Origin: Varanus komodoensis | Taxonomy: Eukaryota > Chordata > Lepidosauria > Squamata > Varanidae | Direction: 5' to 3' | Length of the DNA: 64,000 nucleotides | NCBI RefSeq assembly: GCF_004798865.1 | Contig: NW_025335761.1 | Span: 18,248,299-18,312,298, forward strand | Shown: one piece after another, positions 24,262-37,701 of the stretch | Layout: the number at the start of each line of letters is the position of its first letter | Position numbering within the stretch: the stretch's first letter is position 1 | Program-made: the position numbers and the translations under genes | Notes under the pieces: model-generated | The model's input: only the letters and a program-made list of their open reading frames with translations | What the model was told of the DNA's origin: nothing | The model's database searches: none

Positions 24262-24478
24262 CTGCAGTGCGGCACAATGTTTAGGGTGCCGGAATGGGAC
24301 TCAGAAGTTCTGGGTTCTAACTGCCACATTGCCATGAATCTCTGAGTGATTTTGGATCACTGACTTTCCACCTAACGTGCCTCTCAGGGTTGTTGTGAGG
24401 ATGGAGAGGAGGAGATGGATTAAGTAGGCTGTGTTCTTTTCTTCACGTGAGGAAAAAGGGCAAGATATAATACATTTG
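24262..24478 (+). mobile_element. tRNA-derived CORE/MIR-like SINE
   Basis: It has a tRNA-like head (CACAATGTTTAGGGTGCC as A-box region, GGGTTCTAAC as B-box region). The CORE-like segment is GAGTGATTTTGGATCACTGA, then CTCAGGGTTGTTGTGAGGAT, and the end is a LINE-type tail with GGGCAAGATATAATAC. It inserted about 85 bp beyond the 5' end of the BovB. Confidence 0.7.
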
Positions 24479-25290
24479 GAGTGACATATATTTTATTTAA
24501 CAAAGGCATACAGAATGGTCCATCAGACTTTCATTAAATATATTAATATAAGGATAAAGTCAATATACACATGATCCTAGAAGACACATGTTAAGTTTCT
24601 TTGAAATCAATGCCCCTCCCTTAAAAGTCATATAAATTGCTTCTCTTTTTTAGTAGAGATTTAAGGTAAGTATATAGACAGCTATGTATAGCTGGACAAT
24701 TGTTCCAGCTGACAAACATATTTGCTTGCTTTTTCTTTTTTTAAAGTGTCATAAAAAAAACAACTTTCTGGTTTTCCCGCATGTAAAACCAGAGGAAATA
24801 TTCAAAACATATGAGCTGCATATAAGTCCTCAAATGTATGGGACATGCAACAACTGTGACTATTTGACTAGTGGGCAGGAGGGATGCTTTCATGGTTACA
24901 GTGCATTACTCAGCAAGCACCATTCCCCCAGCTTAGTTTAGAAAGACTGGTAGAATTTACAGCACCAGAATAGAACACAGGGTGGTGTCTCTAAGACAAT
25001 GGTTAACTCCTTAATATGTTTTGTTAAGGAGGCACTTCAGGACTTTAGCCTGCCTGAAATCTACACCCTCTGACCCAAGAGTCTGTCCAATAATATCAGA
25101 TACAGTACTACGGCCCGGCTGGCAAGATTTACTCAATGGTAATGACAGTGAGCTCATATGCTATAGCAAATTATAAGTGACTTTAGATTATTTGACTTTG
25201 ATGTATTTTAGTTGTTTCTGGATATGCTAAATTTCATGTACAGTTCACCATTTAGATGGTTAACAATCCTGTCCCTGGAGTCCTCTAAAG

Positions 25291-25492
25291 AAGTGCTTCC
25301 CAGCCTGGGGTACATGTACGCCCAGTAGTATGAGCCAGCACATTTAGGGGATTGCAGAAAAAATTGAATGATGGTGGAAATAACAGTAATGATATTAATT
25401 ACAAATGTTTTGCTAATATGAAGGATACAATTTATGGAAATGGGCTGCCAAAGGGTACACAAGTTAAAAAAAAAAAAGATTGGGAACTACTG
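25291..25492. mobile_element. Non-autonomous hAT element (202 bp)
   Basis: The ends AAGTGCTTCCCAGCCTGG and GATTGGGAACTACTG are imperfect inverted repeats of hAT type. An exact 8-bp target-site duplication CTCTAAAG (25283-25290 and 25493-25500) bounds it. No transposase is encoded. Confidence 0.85.
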
Positions 25493-25769
25493 CTCTAAAG
25501 CATTATTTTCAGAAAACAAGCAACATGTTTTAAAACTCTAAATGTGCTTTCCTTTTTCAGATCCAGTCACATCTTACTCCTCCAGCACAAGCTGAATGGG
25601 CAGCAGTATCAGAATTTAAATGGTTGTAGACTACTCTGGAAAACTCTTAGTGAAAGATAGCTGAGAAAACATCCCTGAGAAAACAGTGTGAAGCAACTGG
25701 CAAAATCCAGGGTTGTGCAAATGGCAACAGGACTTTCTTCTCCCTTCCTGTCCTCTCCCCACCCCCAAA

Positions 25770-28300
25770 ATAATTCCTAAATGCACCTAGATTCTAAAGG
25801 GGAAGAGGCAATTGCTGGACTTCGCCATTGTCACTGGGAGAAACCCATCCATTACTCCCTAACATGCTTCTCCACGTTCTCCACATCATGTATAATTCTG
25901 TACTCCTATCATATTTCTACTTACTTGCCTTGTCCCCTAAACAAAATAATCCCTACTATAGTAGCCTAAAAGCAGCCCACCTCCTTTTCTGCACTTTTCC
26001 CAACTCCACAATACCCCTTTTCAAGATGTGGTGGCCAGAACTGTATACAATAGTCTAAGTAAAGGCACACCATAGAGTAATATAAGGGCATTATGATCTT
26101 GGCAGTTTTATTTTCAGTTCTTTTCCTAATTACGCCTAACATGGCATTTGCCTTTTTTCACACCAGCTGCTCACTGGGCTGACATTTTCATCAAGCTGTC
26201 TATCACAAGGCCAAGATCTCTTTTTTTGCTCCCCAGCATCTTGATCCTCTGATTCTGTCAGCTTATACTGGAAGTAATGGTACTTTTGCCCCAATATGCT
26301 TTATTTTACAATTGCTTACATTGAACCAAATTTGCGGTTTTGATGCCCATTCTCCCAGTTTGGAAAAATTCTTTTGGCACTCCTCATAATCCCTTTTTGT
26401 TGTGCACTGATCACTACTAATTCCAGTTCATGTATATGAAAAGCATTGGTCCCAACAAGAGATCCCAGTGGGACTGTTTACATCCCTCCACTGAGAGAAT
26501 TTACTATTTGTTTTTACTCTAACTTCCTGTTCTTTAACCAGTTACTGATTCATAAGAAGACCTCTCCTCTCATTCCATGACTATTATGTTTGCTCAGTAG
26601 TCCTTGGTCAGGAAGTTTGTCAAAAGCTGTTTGGAAGTCCAAATAAACAATATCTACTTTATCACCTTTGCCACCATGTTTATTGACACTCTCAAAGAAC
26701 CCTGAAGTTTAGTAAGGCAGGACTTAAGTCTGTGTTGATTCTTTCTCAATAGGTGTATCCTTCTGTATGTTTCCTAACTTTATACATAAGAATGCTTTCA
26801 AGCAATTTGCTTGGAACAGACCTTAAACTAACTGGTCTGCAATCTCCAAAATCCCTCTGGATCCCTTTTTAAAAATTAGCATTACATCAGTCATTTTCCA
26901 GTCCTCTGGTACAGAGACTGCTCTTAATGTGTTATTTATTTTTTAAAGAAGGTCAGAAGTTTCACATTCGAATTCTTTAAGAACTCTGGGATAGATGCCA
27001 TCTGGACCCAGTGATTTATTAAGTTTCAGTTTGTCAATAAGGCTGAGAATTCCATCGTTTGTCACCACTGTTTGCCTTGGTTCCTCAGACATCTATCCTA
27101 CACTGTTTGCAGTGAAAACAGATGAAAATAATTCATTCAGCTTCTACATAATCTTCCTATCCACCTTCAATATTCCTTTAACTATCAATCAGTGGTCTAA
27201 CTACCTCCCTAACTGGTTTCCAGTTTCTGATTTAAATAATTATTTTTGGTAGCCTTGATGTCATTAGCAAAATGTCTTTTTGCATCTCCTATTGTCTACT
27301 TATATTTTCCTGTCACAAACTTGTGCTCATCTTTGTTGTCCTCATTTGGGCAAGATTCCATTTTTGGAGGAAGCCTTCTTACCTCTAATACCTTCCTTGA
27401 CCTTCCTTGACACTTGGATTTGGTGCTACCTTTCCTAACCCATGGTATACGTATTATCTGATCTGTTGTTATTATGATTCAGTAATCTCCAAGCATTCTG
27501 AAGAGATTTAAGCAACTTGACTCCCCCTTTCCATTTCCTTATACTAGTACCCTAATTTTAGAGAAGTTTCCTATTTGAAGTCAAATGTGACTGTTGGACC
27601 TCTTTGACAAAATTCCAGTTAAATATATATTATATCTGCTGACATTGTGGTTACTGTTTCCAGTTGGTTCAACAACACTTGCTCTAGGTCCTCTGCAATC
27701 CCATTTTAGATTAAATCCAGTATTTCCTTCCTTTTAGCTAGTTTCATGGCCAGTTGTACTAGGACACAGAATTTTAACTTCTTTATCATAACATGTAGTT
27801 ATCCAGTGGATGCAGGAGTAGTTGAAGTCACACAACTTCATTTGGAAGCCTCCCTGATTTCATTTCCCATCTTAAGATCTCTTTGAGCATTTAGGTCTGG
27901 GGGATGAAACCATGTTCCTACTACTAAAGTTGTCCTGGACCGGGTATTGTCACCCATGGTGCTTCTGTGGGGAAATCTTCCCTGTTAAGGTTTTTGAGTC
28001 TGCTGGACACTATGCCCTGTTATGTACAGAGCAGTACCTCCTCCCATATGCCCTTCTAGGTCCTTCCTGTAGAATTGTTATCCACAGATTACTGTATCCC
28101 ACTAGTTTCCACCATTCTACCAGCTCTCCTATTTTGGCTTGGAGGCTTCTAGCATTTCCATAGAAGCACCTATATAGAGTATACCTCTCTAGGCATCTCT
28201 GGAATGTGTAACCTCTGTTTGGCACTTAGAACTCTTAACTGGTTATCATGTTTCACCATTTACTCAATGCCTTATTTCTTTCCTCTCTACGTTTGGGCGA
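25770..28300 (-). mobile_element. Degenerate CR1/L3-clade LINE
   Basis: Read on the - strand, the order is an endonuclease remnant (about 28200-28030; CFYGNARSLQAKIGEL) and then reverse transcriptase (about 26690-26570; VDIVYLDFQTAFDKLPDQ, then WISNWLKNR-like sequence). The C-terminal LEKG region follows (about 26040-26010), and then the start of the 3' UTR. Many stops and frameshifts make it an old copy. It lies between unrelated flanks and no target-site duplication was found. Confidence 0.8.
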
Positions 28301-28564
28301 TCAGAAACTTTTAAATCTTCATTCCCTAGGGATGTTTTATTCCCCTAAGGCATTTATGGAGCAAGGAAATCCCTTGAGAAGGCAATTCTGATCTCTACCA
28401 CCATGTAACAAGAAAAAGAATGGAAAAGCATTATTTTTTACCCTGAGCCAGCAGTCCTGCCTCTCCATTTTGAAGCATTTGTACATCTCCTTTAAAGTTC
28501 TTAAAGACTTTGCCTTCACCATAAAGAAACAACACTGATGGACACCCCCTTTCTCCCTTGAAAT

Positions 28565-28660
28565 GTATATAGGGCAGGAGTGAGCAATTTATGATCTTTT
28601 AGATTTTGTTCGACTGCAATTCCAAACAGCCTTCACCAACCCATGCCCTATGTTGGACCA
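28565..28660. mobile_element. Hairpin-type hAT MITE, degraded
   Basis: The inverted relation of AGGAGTGAGCAATTTATGAT and the CACCAACCCATGCCC end, with CTGCAATTCCAAACAGCC inside, suggests a decayed member. No target-site duplication identified. Confidence 0.35.
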
Positions 28661-29104
28661 CAGCTTCTTTGTAGTGCCTCAGCCTGGTAGATCACAGTCT
28701 CTTGAACTGGCCCCTGTAGCTATCCCTTTAACAATGTTTTTTCTTTGCATCAGTATGCAAGCATTCATTCCATGCCTTGTGCTTATTTCTGCTAAAGGAA
28801 CAGAAGCAGGCTGGGCCTGGGGTTTTCTAGCCAGTCAGTAATAACCCTACTGCACAGTCAGGTATTACCATGCATGATAGAAAGTACTGTTCTTAAGTGG
28901 ACAAGCCAAGTGTATTACCACACTACTAGAAATCCATTTAAACATATAATGATGGTAGTTACATGGTGAGAGTAGTTTTTTTTTCCACAGCTAGTTGCTC
29001 TCCTGATCACCAACTTGATGCATTACACAGTGGTAGCATCCATCCTTGGGCTGTCTTTCACACGTTAGAGGTGCTGTTGCATGTAGCCACAAAGTATGTA
29101 CAGC

Positions 29105-29275
29105 TAATGTACTATTCACGTATATAGCGCTTTTCAAATGTTCCAAACAATCCACATACATATCAGTATGCTTTTACAACAGCCCTATAGGGTCAGCCAG
29201 TGCAATCCCATATCTGTAGATGGAAGGCTGAGCGAATACTGGCATGCCTAAGACAAGTCAAGAGTTAATGGCAGA
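29105..29275 (-). repeat. MIR/CORE-SINE-like fragment, reversed
   Basis: ATATAGCGCTTTTCAAATG, then ACAACAGCCCTATAGGGT and TCTGTAGATGGAAGGCTGAG, follow the reverse-strand order of a MIR-type SINE. Confidence 0.45.
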
Positions 29276-29539
29276 GATGACAGCTAACAGCTCCCACTTA
29301 TTCAGTATCCTGCCTCAAAGATGTGAGGCAGCTGTGAATATTACATTTTAATGGGTACATAGTGCTGCAGTTTGGGTGTATTTCTGGACACAGCCCTGAA
29401 CCAAACCACTTCGGTTTCAGCAACAGATAACGTTTGTGCAGCTGAGGTTAGTGCACCAATAGCACCTGTTCCCAGAGGCTGCTAATCTACTCATGCTCAT
29501 GCATGCCATAGGTACATCCAGTTTGGACTACTGACCAAG

Positions 29540-30140
29540 TACACTACATGGGTCTGCCTTTGAATCTGTCCAGAAAAGTTAGCTGCTTGAGAACACTGTG
29601 GCCGGTTACAGGAAACATAGGAGCCACTTGTCACAACAGTGTCATTGCCTACCATCTGTCTCTGGGCAAAATTCAAAGTGCTGGTTATAACTTGTACAGC
29701 TTGGCTCCAGGGCACCTGAAAGATCACCTTTCCCCTGCATGTTCAGGGGAAGTCCTCCTTTCAAGACTGCCACTTCAGAGGCATGCTGGGTGGCAAGATG
29801 GCCTTCTTAGTGGCTACTCTGAGAAGACACAAGTAATTGGACGGCATACAAATTTTATAAATAAATAATAAATAAATACTCTCAAGCTGTGGGATGAGGC
29901 TCACTCTCTTTTGTTGGCCTTCTGCCAGCCAGTGAAGGCCACTTCATTCAAGCAGGCCTTTTGCATGTAAGCAGGTCTGTGGGTTGCATACTGTTTTTAT
30001 TTTGCTTTTCCTCTGTTTGGTTGTGCTTTAATTCATTTTATTCTTGTTTTAATCACATTTTATTTATGATTCTAAGCCACTTGGATGCCATTTTCATGGT
30101 AGAAAGGCAGAACAAGTCAAATAAATAAATGTTTTAAATG
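29540..30140 (+). mobile_element. L2 LINE 3' end
   Basis: Family landmarks appear in order: CAAAATTCAAAGTGCTGGTT, a CTTGGCTCCAGGGCACCTG block, GATGGCCTTCTTAGTGGCT, and a tail with TTCTAAGCCACTTGGATGCC and (AAAT)n. An A-rich internal run at 29855-29878 suggests a second insertion or tail. Confidence 0.75.
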
Positions 30141-32303
30141 ATGCAACATGAGAGGTAGCCCTCAGGCTCCAGGCCAGGCCTCCTGCCAGACTCATACCAA
30201 TGATATTACTGGATACAATGATATGTCCTTTTAGCTTGTAGACCCAACCAAAACAAAGACCACATTATAAAGCCATACTGCAATATTGCAATCTATCCTC
30301 TAACCAACCCTGTAAAAATATTAAGCACTACTCAGAGTTTCTACGTTATTCCCAAGGCTGCACTAATTTCACCAAACATTGGGGTATGTGTAGCCTTTAA
30401 TTGAGATGGCACAATTGCTTTGAGAGATCAAAGGCTCTGCTGTCAAAGCTTCCTGAAATGTTACATTTTCCTCTAGGGTTTTTATGGCTATTGTCTGAGG
30501 ATAAGGGCTTTATAGGCATGCATGTTTCTTCTGCCATTTTTTTTTCTTCTCCATTTCTTTTTAATAACTAGAAGTACAACCTTAAATGCACATCTTCCCT
30601 CTACTCTTGGGAAGACTCCAAGGAGGATTATGCAGTTAAGGTCAAGCAGGAATTTGGCAGCTCCCTATGGAGCAAATTCTCTATTCTCTATCTGTAATGC
30701 AAACCTCTTTTTTCTTTCAGTGGCAGAGAACTTTTGCACAATCTCCTTCATGTTCAAAGCATCCTTATGCAATTGTCCCATAATATAAGGAGTTGCTTAG
30801 CTCTTGTGAGAACCTTCTAATTTTACATGATACGTAACCAACTGGATGAAACTTTTCCTAAGATTTTGCTCATGCCCAGACACCAATTTTGCAATAAAGT
30901 ATTGGACACATTATAAAGTCACATACATGCAGCTTTTTTCACATATTGTTGAGTTAGTGATTCAGTGTGAATGCAAAAGTCACTTCAGCTAGATTTCATA
31001 TTTTCCATTTCATTAAATTGTCTGACATTATGAGTACTAATGTGTGATTCAAATACAGCCAGAAAACCCCTAATCATTGTTCAGGAAGCAATCCTATGCA
31101 TAATAACCTGGAAGTTCCTTAGTTCCTGCCTTGGAAGAAACAGCCCTGCCCATAATCAGGCGGAGATACTGGTGTTCAGACAAACCGACACTTTTCTTTC
31201 TATCTTTCCAATGTAAGCTTTGCTACTTTCTTTTCTTTTTGCAGAGTACTTCTGAACTACCAGTACCTCAGTGAGCTTATATTTAAAATTAAACTTAAAA
31301 GTTCATAGATTTTAAGAACAGCAAAGCAAGAATTCATTGCAGATGGGAAAAATGATCGCGTGCAGCCGACAACAGCAAAAATAAACCTCCTCCTTCCAGG
31401 TTTACTCAGAAGCTTGCGAGTATTATGTAAGGTACAGTCACATATGTAAGTGGGTGTTCAGCCGAGTTAGTCGCTAAACTGCCAAAGAACCCGTTCTTTT
31501 CAGTTGTTAGAAATATGCAGTATAGAGCATCTGTCAGAAGCCATGTAACCAGCTTTTGTCCGACAAGGGTGGGTATTTTCCGCTTAGGCAGCCAGGCGTG
31601 GGGAAAACCTGTTTAACTCCCAAGAGAGACGTCTGATCCTTGCAGACCGAAGAGACCGCTTCATTATTCGTTGCAAGGCAGGCAAGGCTCTTTCTGTTTC
31701 CTTCCTAAAAGCCCGTCCCATATTTGGAGCAGCTCCTTCTACTCCCAGCCCCGTGCAATGTCAGCAGCAAATGATCATTAAAAAGAACTCTTTGCTTGTG
31801 GAATAAACTTGAATCGCTGGCGAAGGGGCTGAAGAACAGACAAAACAAATAAACAGCTACAGGGCTCGTTTGAGTCATTGGACCGCCTCACCCGAGACAA
31901 AGTAAGTTGCAGAGCTTCTGCTCCAGGTAAAAAGGACACAGAAGCGAAAAGACTGCGTTAGTTTGAGGAGGAAAAACAACCCGTTGCCGTGCTGCGCCCT
32001 CGTCCCGAAGGCAGAACGTCACCCCGCCGGCGCTCGCTCGCTCTCAGACACACAGACACACACGTTCAGGCGGCTGCGCCTGTCACTTCTGCAGAAGCAA
32101 TGCCGAGCCGTTTGCTTCTCATCCCAATGCTTTCCACCCTGTTTTGCATACGCAGGCCAATCCAGAGATAAACTTACTTTTCTAACTTTTTCTAGGGACG
32201 GGGACAGGTGGAGTAGCAGAAATGCGGAAATCTCCCACCCAAAATAAGCAAAAGACACAGAAGCATATCCAGAGTCGAAAACCAGCACTGAAGGATTGCT
32301 CAC

Positions 32304-32385
32304 CTCTGCAAGCGGGAGGAAGAAGCCACGATCAACAAGCCAAACTAATGCCAACTTTGAGGCTTTCGGTAGGATTCTGGGAAGG
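32304..32385 (-). other. Candidate short first exon, - strand
   Basis: A consensus-like donor (last exonic base 32304) lies about 80 bp below an ETS/CRE-type promoter motif. The 5' limit is assumed from that motif. No start codon with a convincing frame is present, so it would be 5' leader. Confidence 0.3.
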
Positions 32386-32396
32386 CGTCACTTCCT
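32386..32396 (-). promoter_or_regulatory. ETS plus CRE-half composite motif
   Basis: On the - strand this reads AGGAAGTGACG, an ETS core (GGAAGT) overlapping a TGACG half-CRE, a combination common in CpG promoters. Confidence 0.45.
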
Positions 32397-35300
32397 AGAG
32401 CGGTAAATAGAAGAGGGGTGGATTCCGAAACAGGCCCTTTAAAACTCAGCTCCACCTCCTCCAATCTCTGGGTTGCTTATGCTCCTGATGCAACAGCCCT
32501 AAGAATACTAAGCCACAGTATCGTTCCATTTCCTCCCTGTATCATTTGAAATTTTACCTTTCTGACACTCAAGACTAGGATGAAAGTGGTGGTGCTGGTG
32601 GTGATGAGGATAAATGACACTTTGCTTCAAACTCTCCTGCTCCTCTGAATGGTTCTTCAGGTAAAAAATACAGGAATTGCCTAGCAAGATAATACTAAAG
32701 ATCCATCAGGATCAGCATCAGTTTCAACAATAGCCAGTTAGATGTCTTTGGAATTTTACAGCACATCCTAATCCTAATCTGACAGGGGATAAACTAGGGC
32801 AGCAGTGCCCCACCACCAGCAGAGAGACATCATATTTGCAGAATGGTTCCAGTTATGTTAGCAGAACATTCTGCTCATGTCAGTCCACTGCTAGCAGTGT
32901 CCCCACCAGTGATAAACCAAAACATGAGGTTTTCTGGGGATAGGGCACAAGCAGCCAGATATCCAACATCCCTGTATTTCCATGGAAGGCCATCAGGATG
33001 AGAGAGGTATTTTTTCTATTGGTGGAACCAAAGGAGGGAATATGTTGAGAAAACTTCAAAATGTGGGGGGCAAGAAAAAAGAGAATTCCCCCTCCCTCCT
33101 TGCAAAGAGCACTCTAAGAAGTGAGAGCCAGCAGGGCTTTGTAAGTGGTGAATGATCCATTTCACTTCCACACCCACCCGACTTATCTGTACTGTTCTTT
33201 ATTACAGGTAGGAGCCTGATGGAAAAAATGTCATGATGGCCTTGTCAGCAGTCCTCAGCCTTTTCAGAACTGAAAGCTACCTTTAACCCCAACTTGCAAT
33301 ATTAACATTTATTTTAGTTTTAACTCTCTTTATTTTAAAACTGGCTATACTTCTTTGTCCTCATATAAGAGTCTGTTCTTTAGAGCATTTCTGCAGAGGA
33401 AAGCATATATATCAGCCACCCCCAGTTTGGTACCCTCTCATTGCATTGGACCATGTGCTGGCTAAGGATGATGTGGTCCATTAAAGAAGCCCGATACAGA
33501 CCATAATGTCTGAAGAGCTACATCTGTGTTCACTCACAGGTCATATTCAGACTTGACTACATGTCATGTCTGACATGGCCTTGAATTTGACATGATCCCT
33601 AGAAAGTTACTTTTTGTGTTTGTATTTTACTGCTTTTATGGCTTTAATTTTTATTGGAAACTCTCCTAGAGAACCTTAATTATTTGGGAGCAGTGTAGAA
33701 AACTTATAAACATGCAAGTGTAATGCTGAAGTATCTTTTCTAAAAGTGCCAGAGAGCTGGTAAGTTTAGTCAGAGATGCCAATTAAAATAGAAGGAAGCT
33801 GAATTAAACTTGCTTGGTAGCAAAAGAGTGCTACCTTCGGGAATGCATGAGAACACAACTCACCTCCTAACAAAACTAAGTATTTAGCACTTCCTTTGCT
33901 TGGCTTCTAGAAGTGAAATATTTGTGTTCTACATGCTGTGATGCAAGCTGCAGGAGTGTGATATGGAAATAACATCAAGACTGAAATATTCTGCTCCTGC
34001 TGTGCTAATTTCAGATATTGTGAGGACCAGAGTGTGTTTGCCTCTTCTTCTCTGCAGAGGCCTTGTTCCAGGAGCTGTTTACTGCTCATCTGTGCCAATA
34101 TGGAGATTCTTAAACACACACCTCTACATCTGACTCACACTACCTACACTTAAAGGATCTGGGAATGGATGTAGATACCTATCAGCAAAGTACATCTATG
34201 ACAAACACTGTGTTGCCTGCTGAAAGAGTAACACGTTTTCATGCAACATGCAAACAGCACAACCACAATCATAAGATTTTGCACCAGTGTAATTTTACAC
34301 TGCTATTGAATTTTACATCCACTATCAAATCTTTGGACAAAACTCACTGGCCTTGTTCTAAAGAATTCAGGCTTGCTCATGTACTGGTGTATCTTGCTCT
34401 TTCACTCCTGCTTGATCACTTGTGCAAGTGGGAGCTGCGAAATGGACTCTGGACTGTGAACACAGCCCTTGTTTCCTTGCACTTTCTGTTGCCTGAGCAG
34501 AGATGATTTCATCAGTAATTTATTTTTAAGAGTTATATGCCACCATTCAGCAGAGTTTCCAGAGTGGCTTGCAAGAAAAAGGCAAATAAAAATATAATAC
34601 GTTAAAAGGGTATGGGAAAACAAATAAGTCTTTGGTGCTAAAAGATCCAGAATGTTGGCACTTTCTGGGAGGATGTTCTACACATGGGATGTCTGAGAAA
34701 GCTCTCTAGGGGGCACCTGGTGGAGACTCCAGTAACAGGCACAACACAAAAGCAATGGGATCAGGTGTTCCTTCAGGCAACTGAGCCCTAAGCTGTTGGG
34801 ACTGAGTTCCACGTTATAGGTTCCTACCCTAAACATTACTGACTCCAGGCTTCTGTTACTGTATGTATTTTACCCAGGCCCTCTCAGAGATAGAGAGAGG
34901 CCTGGGCCACGTAAAATTTGTAAGGACCTCCTGGTATATGAAAAAAAAAAAAAAAAAAAAAGAAATGCCATCAAATGGTTGTATTCGGAATGTGACAAAT
35001 GAGTACTTTTAGCACAAAAAGATACAATGCAATCAAAGCTTTTTCCCATGCAAAGCCATCAGTTATTCTAGAAAAAATATAGTTCCTTTGCAATGTCATA
35101 GTTTACATTAAGCATAAAAGGGCCATTCAAAGCATCTTCTCCCACAGTTGACCGATAGTAATTCTTGACCTGTTATAGCACACTGAAATGTAAGAACCTC
35201 CGTTAGTGTGAGAGCCATGCCAAATGGCCCTCCTGCCACCCACTCCCCCTTGTGATAGGCCCTGGTTTACAACAGTTGTGCTGTTCCTCGATTTCGCAAC

Positions 35301-36589
35301 TGTAAGAAATACTTTACAGATAAATAAGAGACACTGATGGACAACTGCTCTTCACTTGTGCATCCCACCCTAGGCTTCTTGTGAGGAAGGGTGGGATATA
35401 AATCATCGCCCACATCTCAGCATATCCTGAAACAAGGTGATGTGTATGAGAAGCATGAACAGAACAAACAAATGATGAATAAGGAGCTGATGACAAATTA
35501 AATCAGTAAAGTGAGGTGCCCCCTCAGCAATGTGACCCCCTGGTATCCATTACCAGTGGAATATGAACTGTGACATCTCCTGATCAGGGTTGAGATAGCA
35601 TAAATAAACATGCTGGTTTAATTTCACCCTGTTCCAAAAGTGCCAGGTCCTTAAATGGAGTCAGAACTTGCATTTACATGCAGTCCCTTGATGAAAATAA
35701 CCATCGCATCGCTGAATCTATTCTTATATATTCATTATTTAAGAGATAAATGGAATACTTTACTACTTACTGTAAATCGTGGCTGGCACTGATTCTTGCA
35801 TAGCTCCCTTGCTGACAAGCTCCCCATTCCTTACATTTTCCCCCTCCAAACCCATGTCTGATTCTCCTGTTCATTGCAGCAGCTGTTGTTGCCATGCTGT
35901 TCATCCTGTTGCTATGATTTGCAACGTTTGTGTATTTGCTTGACTGTGATCGTCTCAAATGAACAGTAATAACATTCATTCCATGTGTACCCCTTTCTCA
36001 GGTAATATCTTCCATTTTATAAAGAAGCAAGCGCCATTTAGCCAACAAAAACACAGAACACTTCTCTTGTAAAAGTTACAATGCACACGATAGGCAAAGT
36101 GAATAATCATGCCATACTGCTACCTTACATAACTTCACCTTGAAAATGGGAAATGGTGACTTTCCACAGAGAAATGAAATATTTGATGCATCCAATATTA
36201 ATGGATTTTTGGGACAGTTTTAAGATGTGATAGTGGATAAATCAGTCTGAGAAAAACAGGGGGAATGCTGGGTACAAATCAGTGGTACTCCTTTATGCAA
36301 TGAGAGTCTCTTCCTACATCTCAGCACCTGGACTTTTAACTCAAAGGAAAAACATACTCCTTCTCTGGCGCTCATGTGAATTAAGCAGGTACAATGATTG
36401 CATTGTATCTTTTTTGTGTTAAAAGTGTTCATTTGTCACTTTCAGAATATAACCATTTTTGTAACCCTGTTTGGGCATTTAATTTTGGAACAGGAACAGA
36501 ACATTCCACTTACAGCCTTTTCTTAGTATTTGATGATATAGAAATGGTACACATATAAATATATACAATTGCTAACTGGATGTGCACAT

Positions 36590-36670
36590 GAATCTTACCC
36601 TTATTTACTTGGGAGTAAGTTCCACAGCAAGCCAAATTCTCAAATGAACATTTGTAAAACTGCAGCCATA
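36590..36670 (+). repeat. Quasi-palindromic short unit, partial
   Basis: ATTTACTTGGGAGTAAGTTC and the AACTGCAGCCATAG end fit the unit, though the centre is decayed. Confidence 0.4.
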
Positions 36671-37044
36671 GAAGGTATATCATGAAACATAAATATCAGG
36701 TTTTACTTTATATGAAGAATCCAGGCAATAGGCTCACCATGAGCTGAGAGCTACAATAAGCATGGGAGTAAGTAGGATAAGTTTAAATTATATAAAAATA
36801 TAATGATGAAAAGAAGTTTCTATGTGACAATTACAACTTTCAGAGTGGTTCTGTCCTAGTCCAAGTCACATTCTAGAGCAGACCTTTAAACTGTGCAGCA
36901 AATCTTACCCTTCTTCACCCTACAGAAATGGCTTTCCTTCAGTTAAATAGTTTTCCTGCTCAAGAACCTTTCCATGATTTGAAGAACAGACAAGTCAGCA
37001 AGTGAATTATGTGTTTCACATCAACCTCTTTCAGGCAGTTCATA

Positions 37045-37250
37045 TTTGTATACAGAAGGGTGGTCCAATTTTTTGTACCTCGAGGGCCACATGAGGACTT
37101 TGACACAGAACCTGGGGGACTGCACAATGAATTACATTTCCATATCATAAATTGTTTGCAATATATTTATTTCATCTAATATACACAATTAATATATTTA
37201 ATTAGCCATTAATTAAACCATTTAATTAATTGGATGAAGAAGAACACTTT
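37045..37250. repeat. hAT-like terminal fragment
   Basis: GGTGGTCCAATTTTTTGTAC and CGAGGGCCACATGAGG resemble a hAT end of the type seen at 37314. The other end was not found; the rest is AT-rich with repeated ATTAAT. Confidence 0.35.
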
Positions 37251-37313
37251 GTGGGCCCGTGATCTCTCCAGCCACTCCTTCCTTCTTTCAGATGGCGGGC
37301 TGAGCCTCTAGCA

Positions 37314-37701
37314 CAGACCTGGGCATTGTATGGCCTGCAGGCCACATCCGGCCCAATGGCTGATCCTGACTGGCCCGCATGAGGTCACTGGCAAATTAAA
37401 AGTCAATGCAAATATATATCGTCGTAATATAGATGCAAGCAATACAACTGCACTGCTTTTATTTTGAAGGATCTGCTAAATTGAATTGAATTGATTGCTT
37501 TTCATGTAATGTTAATGTTTTTGTGAATATTCATAAATAGTGTTGTTCTGTGCTCCACATCTTCATTGTATCATTGTAATTTTTCATTTACTGTTTTTAT
37601 AGAGATATATATTGAGCAGAGCTGTAAGTGTATTGGTCTGGCCCTTAGCAACTGTCAACGTTTCTCATGTGGCCCCATAGGAAAATTAATTGCCCACCCT
37701 G
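37314..37701. mobile_element. Non-autonomous hAT element (388 bp)
   Basis: The terminal inverted repeats are CAGACCTGGGCATT and AATTGCCCACCCTG. An exact 8-bp target-site duplication CTCTAGCA flanks it (37306-37313 and 37702-37709). Subterminal GGCCTGCAGGCCACATCCGG and CATGTGGCCCCATAGG are also inverted. No transposase. Confidence 0.9.

Larger units (their letters stand above)
31350..32450. promoter_or_regulatory. CpG-rich block, second candidate upstream promoter
   Basis: CpG is dense across about 1.1 kb between AT-rich flanks. On the - strand a GCAGAG|GTGAGC donor puts an intron start at 32303. On the + strand a GTAAGT lies at 31902-31907 and another weak donor near 31926. Transcription could therefore leave in either direction. 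The block could be an alternative MIDEAS promoter (- strand) or the start of a non-coding RNA (+ strand). No coding homology is seen. Confidence 0.55.

Noticed and set aside
28010-28225. Small - strand ORF as a gene
   Set aside because: It matches the endonuclease region of a degenerate CR1/L3 LINE.
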